Shown: piece by piece, positions 16,166 to 24,244 of the stretch
How positions within the stretch are numbered: the stretch's first letter is position 1
Layout: each line of letters starts with the position of its first letter
Assembly: GCA_050297015.1 (NCBI GenBank)
Contig: JBNKRZ010000005.1
Location: forward strand, 124,001 to 188,000
DNA length: 64,000 nt
Reading direction: 5' to 3'
Source: JACKJA01 sp050297015
GTDB lineage: Bacteria > Pseudomonadota > Alphaproteobacteria > Micavibrionales > Micavibrionaceae
Notes under the pieces: generated by a model
Told to the model about the DNA's origin: nothing
Databases searched by the model: none
What the model saw: only the letters and a program-made list of their open reading frames with translations
Program-made: the position numbers and the translations under genes

Positions 16166-16870
16166 TTAAGCAGCTTGTTGCGGCAATATAACTTCACGGT
16201 AAAGATCTAGCCATGTGTTTGGGGCCTTACCTTCAAATGGTCCGGCTTTGGAGCGCCAGTAAGCAAGAATTTGCGGGAACTGGTTAAATTCAAGGTCGGC
16301 TTCTTTAATAATGCGCCGGTCAAGCGGGAACAGGCGGATGCCATCTAGCTTATCGGAGCGAGCGTTGTAGGCTGATGCCGGGATATAATCGCGTAAGATT
16401 GTTGCCAGAATGGAGGGGTTGTCCGTTCCCAGCCGGGCGCGAGCTTCATTACGGCGCGCCATTAATATTTCCAGCGCTTTGCGCGCAGCTTCGGCCATAG
16501 GCCCCTGTGAGATGCGGGCGACATAAATTGACCGCGCGATGTGATGAAGGGCCGCTTGCTCGATTTCCGGTAGCCATATCAGAACGCCTGAGCGGAAATC
16601 GGAAACTTTGTCCATATTCATGCATTGATGACAGTAGATACAGCTGGTTACCATGTTTTTGGGATGGTGCTGGGTGGAATCCCCGTTGCGGAAGTTGATT
16701 TCTTGATATTTCTCGGCACGAAAACCGCAATAGCGGCACGTATAATCATCGCGCTCTAGAATTTTTTGTTTGAGCGCGGCAGGCAGTGCTTCTTTGTTCT
16801 TTGAAGACGACGATTGGGCACCGGCGGATTTCCGCGCAATGCCCAACGTCATAGGTAAATAATCCGGCAT
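16166..16870 (-). CDS. icmJ: IcmJ/DotN-like type IVB coupling-complex protein (HNH-type zinc fold)
   Basis: A 234-residue cytoplasmic protein. LKQKILERDDYTCRYCGFRAEKYQEI followed by KNMVTSCIYCHQC and VLIWLPEIEQAALHHIAR matches Legionella IcmJ/DotN, which reads IFQRDRYTCQFCGFQA ... TACCFCAQC ... LIYLPELTQAEL. Cys45, 48, 77, 80 and 83 form the zinc site. DotN is a component of the Dot/Icm coupling complex that recruits effectors to DotL. It lacks a convincing nuclease triad, so the HNH label is structural. Its position directly after an icmD-like gene repeats the Legionella order. The C-terminal 110 residues diverge. A plain HNH endonuclease is the alternative, but synteny makes it unlikely. 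Confidence 0.85.
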   Translation of the reverse strand: MPDYLPMTLGIARKSAGAQSSSSKNKEALPAALKQKILERDDYTCRYCGFRAEKYQEINFRNGDSTQHHPKNMVTSCIYCHQCMNMDKVSDFRSGVLIWLPEIEQAALHHIARSIYVARISQGPMAEAARKALEILMARRNEARARLGTDNPSILATILRDYIPASAYNARSDKLDGIRLFPLDRRIIKEADLEFNQFPQILAYWRSKAGPFEGKAPNTWLDLYREVILPQQAA

Positions 16871-16876
16871 ACAAGA

Positions 16877-17278
16877 TTACCAACTCAGACCTGTGTTGAT
16901 AACTGTACTTGATAGCGTCATATCAGACATAGCACCCGCACCGGAGCCGTCGTCGATTGTATTGAGCATTGCTTCGAAGACAATCGGCATGGCCAAGAGT
17001 GCGCCACCGGCAGCTAGACGAATCGCGCCGTCTTTCAACGGTGTGTTGCCCGGGTTTTCAACGTGATCTTTTAGTTTAAGAACACCCAGCGTACCAAGCA
17101 ACAGACCCGCGATGTAAGAAACAACGGACAGAAGCTGTGGCAGGTTCGCTATAGAATCCACGATATTACCGGAGATGGAGTTGAAGTTGTTTGCATGAGC
17201 ATCACCGGAAACAGCCATCATGCCTACGGTAAAGGCTGCACTCATTTGCAAAGTTTTTCTGTTTAGTAGTTTAATCAT
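16877..17278 (-). CDS. icmD: IcmD/DotP-like inner-membrane protein
   Basis: A 133-residue protein with a signal-like N-terminus (SAAFTVGMMAVSGDAHA), a first hydrophobic helix (LLSVVSYIAGLLLGTLGVLKL), the loop KDHVENPGNTPLKDGAIR and a second helix (AAGGALLAMPIVFEAML). This is the layout of Legionella IcmD/DotP (helix, KQHKDNPTQIPIGTP-like loop, helix). The start at 17278 is set by GAGGAGG nine bases upstream; the ATG at 17302 has no such site. The upstream gene encodes three further copies of the same module. IcmD is an inner-membrane Dot/Icm component of unclear mechanism. Confidence 0.82.
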   Translation of the reverse strand: MIKLLNRKTLQMSAAFTVGMMAVSGDAHANNFNSISGNIVDSIANLPQLLSVVSYIAGLLLGTLGVLKLKDHVENPGNTPLKDGAIRLAAGGALLAMPIVFEAMLNTIDDGSGAGAMSDMTLSSTVINTGLSW

Positions 17279-17304
17279 GGTTTTCGTCCTCCTCGTTTCC
17301 ATGG

Positions 17305-19065
17305 TTAAGAGAATTGTACACCAAACCCGCTCAATCCCAAAGTCGATTGTACGGTATTGAGTAACGGGCCCAGATTTACAGCAAGAGCGCCGCCCAGAAG
17401 GTGTGTTATTCCAGCCATCATAGATGCCTGAGAATTTCCTTCCGCGACGCCCCGTATAATAAAGAAGCCGCGGATAAAACTGACAAATCCGAGCACGATC
17501 ATGAACTGCAGGATCGCGCTTATAACCCCATGTATATGGGCTTGTTCTGTAGGTGATAGTCCTGTTGCGTATCCTAAGCTGCTCCCGACGGCTGTTGTCG
17601 GATTATTAAACAGCGATGTAGAAAAGACGGTTAACAGGGAATCAACGGATAGTAACATACCGCCAACCAGAAATGTCATGATTGTACCGATACCTCCGGG
17701 GCCGCGAGGCCCTTCTTGCGATGATTTCAGAAGGCGTGAAATTCCGACCAAAATAAACATGATTCCGGCAACAAACGAGAACCATTTTAAAAGAAGACGC
17801 ATGGGTTCGAACGAGTTGCCCATTAAGCCGATAAGCATGCCATCTAGGCCAGTCGTTGCTCCTGTTCCTGTGAAGGTTGTGAAACTGGAGAAGACAAGGC
17901 CGGATGCGCCGCTTAGCGGACCGATGGCTGTCATAATAGCCATATCTAAAATGGTGGGCAGGGCAAAAAGCGCACCGCCGGCAACGAAGCGGACACCGGC
18001 ATCCCATAGCGGTGTTTGTTGCGGATTTAAAACGTGATCACGTAGTTTTAACAATCCCCACAGAGCTAAAATAATCCCGGCAATGTAGGCCAGAGCGCCT
18101 AAGAACATCGGAAAGCTCAGCGTAGCGAAAACAATATTACAAAGTACATCACTTATTCTGGGCGCCGTTATGTAGCTTGATGCCGAGCTTGCGACGCTTG
18201 ATGCCGAGCTTGCGACGCTCGATAATCCTATGGAGCTTGCGACACTGGCAACGCTACTGGCAGCACTACTGACGGCTGCTGCTGCGGTGCTCACGGTGCT
18301 TGTAACGGCTGATGAACCGCAGGTGCTAATGCCGCTGACTGCTGTATCGCCGTAAGCAATTGCCGTGATGATGCCGCCGGCACTACCGCCGCTGATGAGG
18401 TTTTTCATGGCAACCATGATGGTTGGCAGGGCGAAGAGTGCGCCGCCTGTGAATATGCGGATTAGCCCTTCCCGCAACGGCGTATTTTGCGGGTTTTCAA
18501 CATGTTCTTTAAGCTTGATGAAGCCCCATACGCCCATAAGAGCGCCGAGAATATAACCGCCCACAGACAGTAAGGTCGGGATGTGATCAATCGAAGCAAC
18601 CATATTTTGAAGGATGGAGCCAAAATTCATCCCCAGACCTGTGACGACGGACACAATACTACTAACGCCAAACAGGCTTGATAGCGGTCCGAAGAAATCA
18701 TCCCATTCGCCGCTCGTCGGCCCGCTTCCGCCGTTAATGGTTGTCATCATGATTTCATACATCATGGGTGTCGAGAATAATGCACCACCGATAGCGAAAC
18801 GTATGATGGAAGCGCTTAGCGGTGTGTTCCCGGGATTTTCAACATGTTCCTTGGCTTTAATAATGCCCCAGAATCCGAAAATAAGCCCGATGAGGTAAGC
18901 GGCAACGGCAATCAGTTGCGGCAGCTTATCAATGGAATCAACAATGTTTTCTGCAACATCGTTGGCATCGGTTGCAAAGGCAGGGCCAGAAATTATAGAA
19001 GCAAAGGCAAAAACGGCCATTGCCGATAAAAACCCTAGTGGTCTGTATTTGCTCGTAAATTTCAT
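17305..19065 (-). CDS. Fusion of three IcmD-like modules to an IcmC/DotE-like domain
   Basis: A 586-residue membrane protein with a signal peptide (cleaved near ...GPAFA, residue 31). Three modules of about 78 residues each repeat the IcmD layout: helix, KxHVxNPxxTPL loop, helix with GGALF(S/A)xP. They lie at 34-111, 150-226 and 303-382. Residues 251-299 are an Ala/Ser-rich linker. The C-terminal domain (417-580) has RLLLKWFSFVAGIMFILVGISRL, then FVSFIRGFFIIRG and GITHLLGGALAVNLGPLL, matching the IcmC/DotE (and DotV) signature. It occupies the icmC position upstream of icmD and icmJ. About ten transmembrane helices are expected. Legionella IcmC is only about 190 residues, so the triplicated N-terminus is unusual. 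Confidence 0.8.
   Translation of the reverse strand: MKFTSKYRPLGFLSAMAVFAFASIISGPAFATDANDVAENIVDSIDKLPQLIAVAAYLIGLIFGFWGIIKAKEHVENPGNTPLSASIIRFAIGGALFSTPMMYEIMMTTINGGSGPTSGEWDDFFGPLSSLFGVSSIVSVVTGLGMNFGSILQNMVASIDHIPTLLSVGGYILGALMGVWGFIKLKEHVENPQNTPLREGLIRIFTGGALFALPTIMVAMKNLISGGSAGGIITAIAYGDTAVSGISTCGSSAVTSTVSTAAAAVSSAASSVASVASSIGLSSVASSASSVASSASSYITAPRISDVLCNIVFATLSFPMFLGALAYIAGIILALWGLLKLRDHVLNPQQTPLWDAGVRFVAGGALFALPTILDMAIMTAIGPLSGASGLVFSSFTTFTGTGATTGLDGMLIGLMGNSFEPMRLLLKWFSFVAGIMFILVGISRLLKSSQEGPRGPGGIGTIMTFLVGGMLLSVDSLLTVFSTSLFNNPTTAVGSSLGYATGLSPTEQAHIHGVISAILQFMIVLGFVSFIRGFFIIRGVAEGNSQASMMAGITHLLGGALAVNLGPLLNTVQSTLGLSGFGVQFS
18179..18220. repeat. 21-bp tandem duplication in the Ala/Ser linker
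   Basis: GATGCCGAGCTTGCGACGCT plus one base is repeated back to back (18179-18199 and 18200-18220) with a single difference at the last base. It encodes the SSVASSA repeats of the linker on the minus strand, and flanking sequence continues as degenerate copies. Confidence 0.8.
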
Positions 19066-19569
19066 TATGCTCTATCCCTTGCAATTCCTAACCATTAGCT
19101 AATGCATGGTATATATATAAAATTTTACGTAAATTATATAAATCCACGTATACCTAAGGGTACACCTCTAAACGTTAAAAAACTGTTTATTCGGCGCTTA
19201 TAATTTACATAACAATTTTCCGGGATATATTTCATGGTGTTTCTCATAGGGAGTGCGGCTTCATTATTAACCGGGCGTGTTCATATTACGATGATCGTTT
19301 GTGATAAAGGAAGGGGTCCTTATGTGGAAAGGAAAAAGAACGACCCAATGCAACCTTAGTATAAAGTAACGTTTGTTAAGAACGAAGTCTTTTTATAGCC
19401 ATTTTCGATTCTGTCTTAATTTTAGGGCCCTGACCCATTAATTATGTCCATTTTGCGCATTCGTAAATTTTTGATAGATATTTGTAAATATAGCGCGAAA
19501 TTGAAAAACTTTCGTTTTTTGTAGAAGTCTGTTACAAAGAGCATTCGTAAACTAGACAAGGGATGGACA
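19066..19569. other. Intergenic region upstream of the icm-like operon and the entericidin-like gene
   Basis: About 500 bp with no convincing gene. The part next to 19065 is AT-rich (TATATATATAAAATTTTACG) and should hold the promoter for the minus-strand icm-like operon. A 41-codon frame at 19234-19359 lacks a good ribosome-binding site. The stretch 19480-19560 is AT-rich and probably holds the promoter of the small lipoprotein gene. Confidence 0.5.
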
Positions 19570-19707
19570 ATGAATATGCACAGGGTTTTGGCAACGCTTT
19601 TTCTTTTGGCTGTTTGCTTGCCGGCTATGACAGCATGTAGCAATACATTTGATGGTGTCGGCCGCGATCTTGAACGGGCGGGTGAGACTATTCAAAACAC
19701 TTTTTAA
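19570..19707 (+). CDS. Entericidin-like small lipoprotein
   Basis: A 45-residue protein. A hydrophobic signal (RVLATLFLLAVCLPA) leads to the lipobox MTAC with Cys24 as the lipidated residue. The mature part, SNTFDGVGRDLERAGETIQNTF, matches the entericidin EcnA/EcnB pattern (C-N-T-x-x-G-x-G-x-D-x-x-x-x-G-x-x-I-x). Entericidins are tiny outer- or inner-membrane lipoproteins linked to stress and programmed lysis in enterics, and are common as single genes in alphaproteobacteria. AAGGGA about 8 nt upstream of the ATG supports the start. Confidence 0.8.
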   Translation: MNMHRVLATLFLLAVCLPAMTACSNTFDGVGRDLERAGETIQNTF

Positions 19708-19791
19708 AGTAAAGTTGTTGGTTGAGCAGAGTTCTCTGTAGCCTGTTATATTTTATGTTGTCGCTTAAAGAATGATAAGAGGGATGGATTC

Positions 19792-20238
19792 ATGATAAAA
19801 AATACATTTTTGGCGCTGAGTGTTTTTGTGGTTTTAGCGGTAATGTCGTTTTCTGCGCGGGCGGCGGATGATTTTGGAGGTTTTGGTGGTGCCGGCTTTT
19901 CCAATCAAGGGCACCCCGCATTTGGCGATGTGATGATGAATGATGATGCCGATTTGGATGCGGCGGCTGTTGCGGGTATAGAACCGGCGGCAGGCGATTC
20001 ATCGCAGGAAGATGCGCAAGCTGAAAAGCAAAGCGGCGCTGTTCAAGAAGAATTGGAGAAAAAATTCGACACGGACGTGACGCACACGGTTATTGACCGT
20101 GGTGATGGTGATACCAACACCCGTGACCGTGTGGGTGAAGGCGAAGTCGGTATTTTTTACGATCATAACAAAGACGAGCGCCTTATGGATGATGACGATT
20201 CCATCGGCGTTGAAATGAAAGTGTTAGAGTTCCAGTAA
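19792..20238 (+). CDS. Secreted acidic protein of unknown function
   Basis: A 148-residue protein with a clear signal peptide (TFLALSVFVVLAVMSFSARA, cleaved before ADDF). The mature part begins Gly/Phe-rich (DDFGGFGGAGFSNQG) and is strongly acidic, with Asp-rich stretches (DVMMNDDADLD, DRGDGDTNTRD, DHNKDERLMDDDDS). The Asp-rich segments resemble divalent-cation-binding loops, but no EF-hand can be assigned with confidence. No family is recognised. Its own ribosome-binding site (AGAGGGATGG) is present. Downstream lies an O-antigen ligase-like gene, with only 27 bp between. Confidence 0.65.
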   Translation: MIKNTFLALSVFVVLAVMSFSARAADDFGGFGGAGFSNQGHPAFGDVMMNDDADLDAAAVAGIEPAAGDSSQEDAQAEKQSGAVQEELEKKFDTDVTHTVIDRGDGDTNTRDRVGEGEVGIFYDHNKDERLMDDDDSIGVEMKVLEFQ

Positions 20239-20265
20239 TTTCCCGTAACAAAGCGTCGTAGCTGT

Positions 20266-21489
20266 TTGTCTAGATCATTCGCTTTTTCTGTTATCTTTTT
20301 AGGGATGTTCGCATTGATGCCCTTGATTGCGGCTTTGGTGCCGCGTTTCTTTGCGTACGCGCCCGGCGTAGTGGGGCTGGGGACTGTTCTGGCTGGATAC
20401 TTTATATATAAGAGGCGTTTTGCTTTGCTTCATCCCGCTCTCTTGATTGTTGCTGGTATAGCTCTTCTCGCGGCTTTAAGTACCTTCTGGTCGGTTGATC
20501 CTGATGTTACGTGGGGGCGAACGATTAAGGTGGCACTTGTGATTCTGCCCGGCGCCCTGCTTGTAATCGCTGCTGGGGTTATGGAGCGCGATCGCCGCTT
20601 TTTTTGGTTTTCTGCCGCGCTGGGGCTGGGGTTTCTTTTGATGACGGTTGAGATTTTCGGCGACTTTCCTTTTTACCATATGGTGCGGGGTTTGCCATTT
20701 GATGTTGCCGTTCCGACCAAGAGTGTTGCTAACCGTTCTATCGTAGCACTTGTCTTGCTGCTTTTTCCCGCTCTGGGTGTGGTTATGGCGCAGCCGGACT
20801 GGTCTGCCTGCAAACGCTGGGTTGTTGCCGGCGCTTTGGTTTTGCTTTTTATGCCGTGTTTTGGAAAGACGGAGAGTCAATCCGCTCAGCTTGGCTTTAT
20901 CGTCGGGATGCTGTTTGCGGCTATGCCGTCCTTTATATACCGTGCCCGTATGGCGTGGATAGTTCTGGCGGCTTTGATCGCTGTCGGTATTACGGCGATG
21001 CCGTGGATCGTTATGACGGCTTTTGAAATAGGGGCCTCGGCGGTCGATGCTTCATCCCTTTTGGGGGATGGCGGCGCCTATGGGGGGGAGCGTCTTGAAA
21101 TATGGGATTTTGTCGCGCGCGAAGCTTTGAAAAATCCTCTTCTCGGTCACGGTGTAGGGACAACGCGCATTATCGAATTTGACACGAACAAGATTTATTT
21201 TCCGGGCTCATCCGTTTTACATCCGCATAATTTTGCGCTTCAGCTTTGGCTGGAATTGGGGCTGGTCGGGGTTTTGGCCGGGATCGCTGTTGTGCTTTAC
21301 TTGTTAAAGGCCATGTACAGCCATTTGAGCGTTTCGCAAAATCGTATCGCTTTGCCGACTTTAATGGCTGGGATCGCGATGGCTTTGACCAGCTATGGCC
21401 TGTGGCAAAGCTGGTGGCTGGGGTTATTCCTTCTGGCGACGGCCTGCGTTATACTGGCCGTGCGTTTGATGGAGGGTGACAAAGAATGA
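20266..21489 (+). CDS. O-antigen ligase-like (Wzy/WaaL family) membrane protein
   Basis: A 407-residue protein with about ten to twelve hydrophobic segments and a large periplasmic loop between about 255 and 330. That loop holds GERLEIWDFVAREALKNPLLGHGVGT and LHPHNFALQLWLELGLVGVLAG, the signature of the PF04932 ligase/polymerase family, including the functionally important LHPHN histidines. The protein would join O-antigen to lipid A core or polymerise a glycan. The TTG at 20266 is used because the first helix begins immediately after it; an ATG 13 codons downstream is possible. The stop overlaps the engB start (ATGA), so the two are translationally coupled. Confidence 0.85.
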   Translation: MSRSFAFSVIFLGMFALMPLIAALVPRFFAYAPGVVGLGTVLAGYFIYKRRFALLHPALLIVAGIALLAALSTFWSVDPDVTWGRTIKVALVILPGALLVIAAGVMERDRRFFWFSAALGLGFLLMTVEIFGDFPFYHMVRGLPFDVAVPTKSVANRSIVALVLLLFPALGVVMAQPDWSACKRWVVAGALVLLFMPCFGKTESQSAQLGFIVGMLFAAMPSFIYRARMAWIVLAALIAVGITAMPWIVMTAFEIGASAVDASSLLGDGGAYGGERLEIWDFVAREALKNPLLGHGVGTTRIIEFDTNKIYFPGSSVLHPHNFALQLWLELGLVGVLAGIAVVLYLLKAMYSHLSVSQNRIALPTLMAGIAMALTSYGLWQSWWLGLFLLATACVILAVRLMEGDKE

Positions 21490-22121
21490 GTGATGAATTT
21501 TCCAAAGAAGAGTACGAAGCCGCCCGTAAACTGTTTGCCGGGCCTTGTGATTTTGTGCTCGGCGTGGCGGCGCTCTCACAGCTTCCTTCAGATGACCGAG
21601 CGGAAATTGCCTTTGCGGGGCGCTCCAACGTTGGCAAGTCTTCCCTTTTGAATGCGCTAACGGGGCGCAAAGCACTGGCCCGTACGTCTCATACGCCGGG
21701 GCGGACGCAGCAGCTCAATTTCTTTGATGTGGGCGGGAAATTCTATCTGGTCGATATGCCGGGCTATGGCTATGCAAAAGTGTCGAAATCCCAGAAGAAC
21801 GAATGGAATAGGTTGCTGCGCGATTACTTGCGCGGGCGATCAACGCTACGGTGCGTATTTATATTAATTGATGCGCGGCACGGGCTGAAAGACAGCGATA
21901 TAGAGATTATGAAGATGCTGGATGAGTCAGCTGTGTCTTACCGGATCGTTTTGACTAAAACCGATAAGGTTAAACGCGATCCGCTGGCAAAGCTGGTTGA
22001 AAAAATTGAAGCGGTACTTAAAAAGCATCCGGCGGCTTTCAATGAAATTCTGAGGACTAGTTCTCATGAAGGACGCGGGGTTGATGAATTGCAGGCCACG
22101 ATCTGTAAGGTAACGGCCTGA
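21486..22121 (+). CDS. engB: Ribosome biogenesis GTPase EngB/YihA
   Basis: TRAFAC-class GTPase of 211 residues. Walker A GRSNVGKS is at 45-52, the G2 threonine region is SHTPGRTQ, G3 is DMPG near 90-93, and G4 is TKTD near 148. EngB is needed for assembly of the large ribosomal subunit. In many alphaproteobacteria it follows yidC; here it lies 7 kb away, coupled to the O-antigen ligase-like gene by a 4-bp overlap. Confidence 0.95.
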   Translation: MSDEFSKEEYEAARKLFAGPCDFVLGVAALSQLPSDDRAEIAFAGRSNVGKSSLLNALTGRKALARTSHTPGRTQQLNFFDVGGKFYLVDMPGYGYAKVSKSQKNEWNRLLRDYLRGRSTLRCVFILIDARHGLKDSDIEIMKMLDESAVSYRIVLTKTDKVKRDPLAKLVEKIEAVLKKHPAAFNEILRTSSHEGRGVDELQATICKVTA

Positions 22122-22847
22122 TTATTCCTGCGCGATGACGCTGTAAAAGCTGAATATCGTGGCACCGTTGTTCGAGATGCATAGCTGGGGCCAGCCCTCG
22201 CATCCTGCACAATTTGCGGCCGTAAAATCAGCATTGGTCCCGCTATGCAGGCCATCGTCAATCAACATATTGCGTAGAGTAATAGCCCCGGTTAGCGTCG
22301 GTATGGTGCTCGATCCGGTCAGGCGTTCGTTGATTTTGGCACACACGGCTTGCGTAAGTTGGTGCGCGGTCAGGATCACGTCCTGATTGGCGCTCTCCGT
22401 CCATTCCACATTATTAAAGCGGCCGATATACCATTTGGCGGTCGGGTCGTTATTGACCTGATTGATGATATCGGCGGGGATTTTGGGTAGAATCACGCCG
22501 CCGCCTTCCGGGTGGAAAACCTTATCAACGTGCGCGCCGGAAGAATAAGCGGGCTCATCATCCGGCGTGGTAAAATCAAGGTCGGAGATTTGTGTGCCGG
22601 AATAGGTCATCATATCGACCGCTTGTTTGAGCTGGCTGGCGGCAGTGATGATATTCCCGGCATAGATTTCAAGGCGCTCTTCGGAGAGTGAGCCGGCCTC
22701 GGACGTGTCGTTTTGCCGGATCAGAAGAAAATTAAGAGCGGCCATCAACGCGACGACGATCAGAACATAGATCATCGCGTTGCCGTTTTCGCCGGAGGAA
22801 TAAAAAGATTTGTATTCGGTACTCATAACAGTGCTATTGTACAGCAT
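22122..22847 (-). CDS. Pilin-like single-pass protein, paralogue 1
   Basis: A protein of up to 241 residues (an ATG at 22826 gives 234). Near the N-terminus GENGNAMIYVLIVVALMAALNFLL looks like a type IV pilin-type leader: a Gly before a hydrophobic helix, but without the usual Glu5. The rest should be periplasmic. VFHPEGGGV near 111-119 in the longer numbering, AVCAKINERL, and paired cysteines before the end (CAGCEGW...C) recur in the proteins at 52430 and 58106, and all three end with an aromatic-rich strand (FYSVIAQE here). No known family is recognised. The gene converges on engB end to end and is divergent from rmuC, so it is monocistronic. Confidence 0.72.
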   Translation of the reverse strand: MLYNSTVMSTEYKSFYSSGENGNAMIYVLIVVALMAALNFLLIRQNDTSEAGSLSEERLEIYAGNIITAASQLKQAVDMMTYSGTQISDLDFTTPDDEPAYSSGAHVDKVFHPEGGGVILPKIPADIINQVNNDPTAKWYIGRFNNVEWTESANQDVILTAHQLTQAVCAKINERLTGSSTIPTLTGAITLRNMLIDDGLHSGTNADFTAANCAGCEGWPQLCISNNGATIFSFYSVIAQE

Positions 22848-22868
22848 AAAAGGATTGGGAAAAGTAAA

Positions 22869-24083
22869 ATGACACTGGATTGGGTATCACTGGGAATGGG
22901 TTTGGTTGGCGGGTTGTTGCTCGCGGCGGCGGTTTTGTTGCCGCGGCTGGTGGCTTTAAAGGAAAAGCTACGCCATCACGAACAGGCACAGGATGAGATG
23001 GGCAGCCTGTTTGCTTTGAGCGCGCAGGAAGCTTTGGAGAAAAACAGCGAGCAGTTTCTCCAGCGTTTCTCCGAACTGGCGCAGGAGAAAATGAAGGCGG
23101 CTCATGCCGACAGCGCGCATGATCTGGAAAAACGCCAGCTTTCGATCAATGAGATGGTCAAACCCATTCAAGAACAGCTTAAAACCCTTGGCGGGGCGCT
23201 GGAGCAAATCAAAGGCACCGATCAGGCGCTTAAAAGTGATCTCCAGAACTTAAGCCGGGAGACGGCACGTCTGGCGGGCGCTTTGCGCGATCCGGCGGCG
23301 CAGGGCAAATGGGGTGAGTTTATCCTTGAAGGGCTGCTCGATAAATCCGGCCTGATTAAGGGTGTGCATTATGAAACGCAGGTTAGCGTTGAAACCGACA
23401 AGGGCCGCCAGCGGCCCGACGCCGTGATTCGCTTGCAGGACGGTTTTAACATTATTATAGACGCCAAAGCTCCGGTGAATGAGTTTGCTGCGCGCCTGAA
23501 CGAGGAAATCAGTAGTGATGAGGCTGCGGCGGTGATGAGCAATTTGGCGCGCACGGTGCGGGAACATGTTCGGACGCTGGGCCGCAAGGGCTATTGGGAG
23601 AATATCGATAGCCCGGATTTTACGGTGCTGTTCTTGCCGTCCGAACATATGTTTTCGATGGCCCTGAGGGCCGATCCGCAAATCGTTGATTTTGCGGCGG
23701 AGAATGACATTGTGATTGTCTCTCCGACGTTGCTGATGAGCTTACTGCGCGTGGTGGGCTTAAGCTGGCGGCAGGCGGAACTGGCCCAAAATGCGCAGGA
23801 GATTTCCGCGCAAGGCACGGAGCTGTACAAACGCCTGATTACCTTTGGTAGCCATTTTGAGAAAATTGGCCGCGGCATTGCCGGGGCAATGGGAAGTTAT
23901 AACGATGCGGTGGGCTCGCTGGAGCGCTCGGTTCTCCCTGCGGCGCGGCGGCTCAAAGAGCTGGGCGTTCAGGCCGGGGGGAAGGATATCCCGGAGGTTA
24001 GTTTGCTCGATAAAACCCCGCGCGCTTTAAGTGCGGCCGAAATCACCGAAAGTGATGAGAACACAGATAAAAAACGGGCTTAG
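22869..24083 (+). CDS. rmuC: RmuC family DNA recombination protein
   Basis: A 404-residue protein. It has an N-terminal membrane anchor (GLVGGLLLAAAVLL) and a long coiled coil to about residue 150 (KLRHHEQAQDEMGSL, ELAQEKMKAAHADSAHDLEK). The conserved RmuC nuclease-like domain follows: GKWGEFILEGLLDKSGL, RPDAVIRL, IIDAKAPVNEF and LSWRQAELAQNAQEI. RmuC restricts DNA inversions and genome rearrangements in E. coli. The ATG at 22869 is chosen because upstream codons would run into the divergent pilin-like gene and the TM segment directly follows it. Confidence 0.92.
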   Translation: MTLDWVSLGMGLVGGLLLAAAVLLPRLVALKEKLRHHEQAQDEMGSLFALSAQEALEKNSEQFLQRFSELAQEKMKAAHADSAHDLEKRQLSINEMVKPIQEQLKTLGGALEQIKGTDQALKSDLQNLSRETARLAGALRDPAAQGKWGEFILEGLLDKSGLIKGVHYETQVSVETDKGRQRPDAVIRLQDGFNIIIDAKAPVNEFAARLNEEISSDEAAAVMSNLARTVREHVRTLGRKGYWENIDSPDFTVLFLPSEHMFSMALRADPQIVDFAAENDIVIVSPTLLMSLLRVVGLSWRQAELAQNAQEISAQGTELYKRLITFGSHFEKIGRGIAGAMGSYNDAVGSLERSVLPAARRLKELGVQAGGKDIPEVSLLDKTPRALSAAEITESDENTDKKRA

Positions 24084-24092
24084 TTTTTTATC

Positions 24093-24186
24093 GTCATTGC
24101 GAGCGACCATAGGGAGCGCGGCAATCCAGAGCCATAAGGAAAGATTCTGGATTGCTTCGTCAGCCTAATGGCTTTCTCGCAATGAC
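24093..24186. repeat. Dispersed palindrome GTCATTGCGAG...CTCGCAATGAC
   Basis: The outer arms GTCATTGCGAG (24093-24103) and CTCGCAATGAC (24176-24186) are perfect complements. The inner arms GCAATCCAGA (24121-24130) and TCTGGATTGC (24146-24155) are also perfect. This class of intergenic palindrome is found in many genomes, often downstream of genes; here it follows rmuC. Confidence 0.85.
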
Positions 24187-24244
24187 AGTTTCTAATTCCT
24201 TTCAAAAGCTTGACCTTCTCGCCATACAATAATAAGTAAGTGCC

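Noticed and set aside
19234..19359. 41-codon plus-strand frame
   Set aside because: Weak ribosome-binding site and no family; could be real but cannot be supported.
19422..19643. 73-codon minus-strand frame
   Set aside because: Antisense to the entericidin-like gene and its promoter; Lys/Phe-rich random composition.
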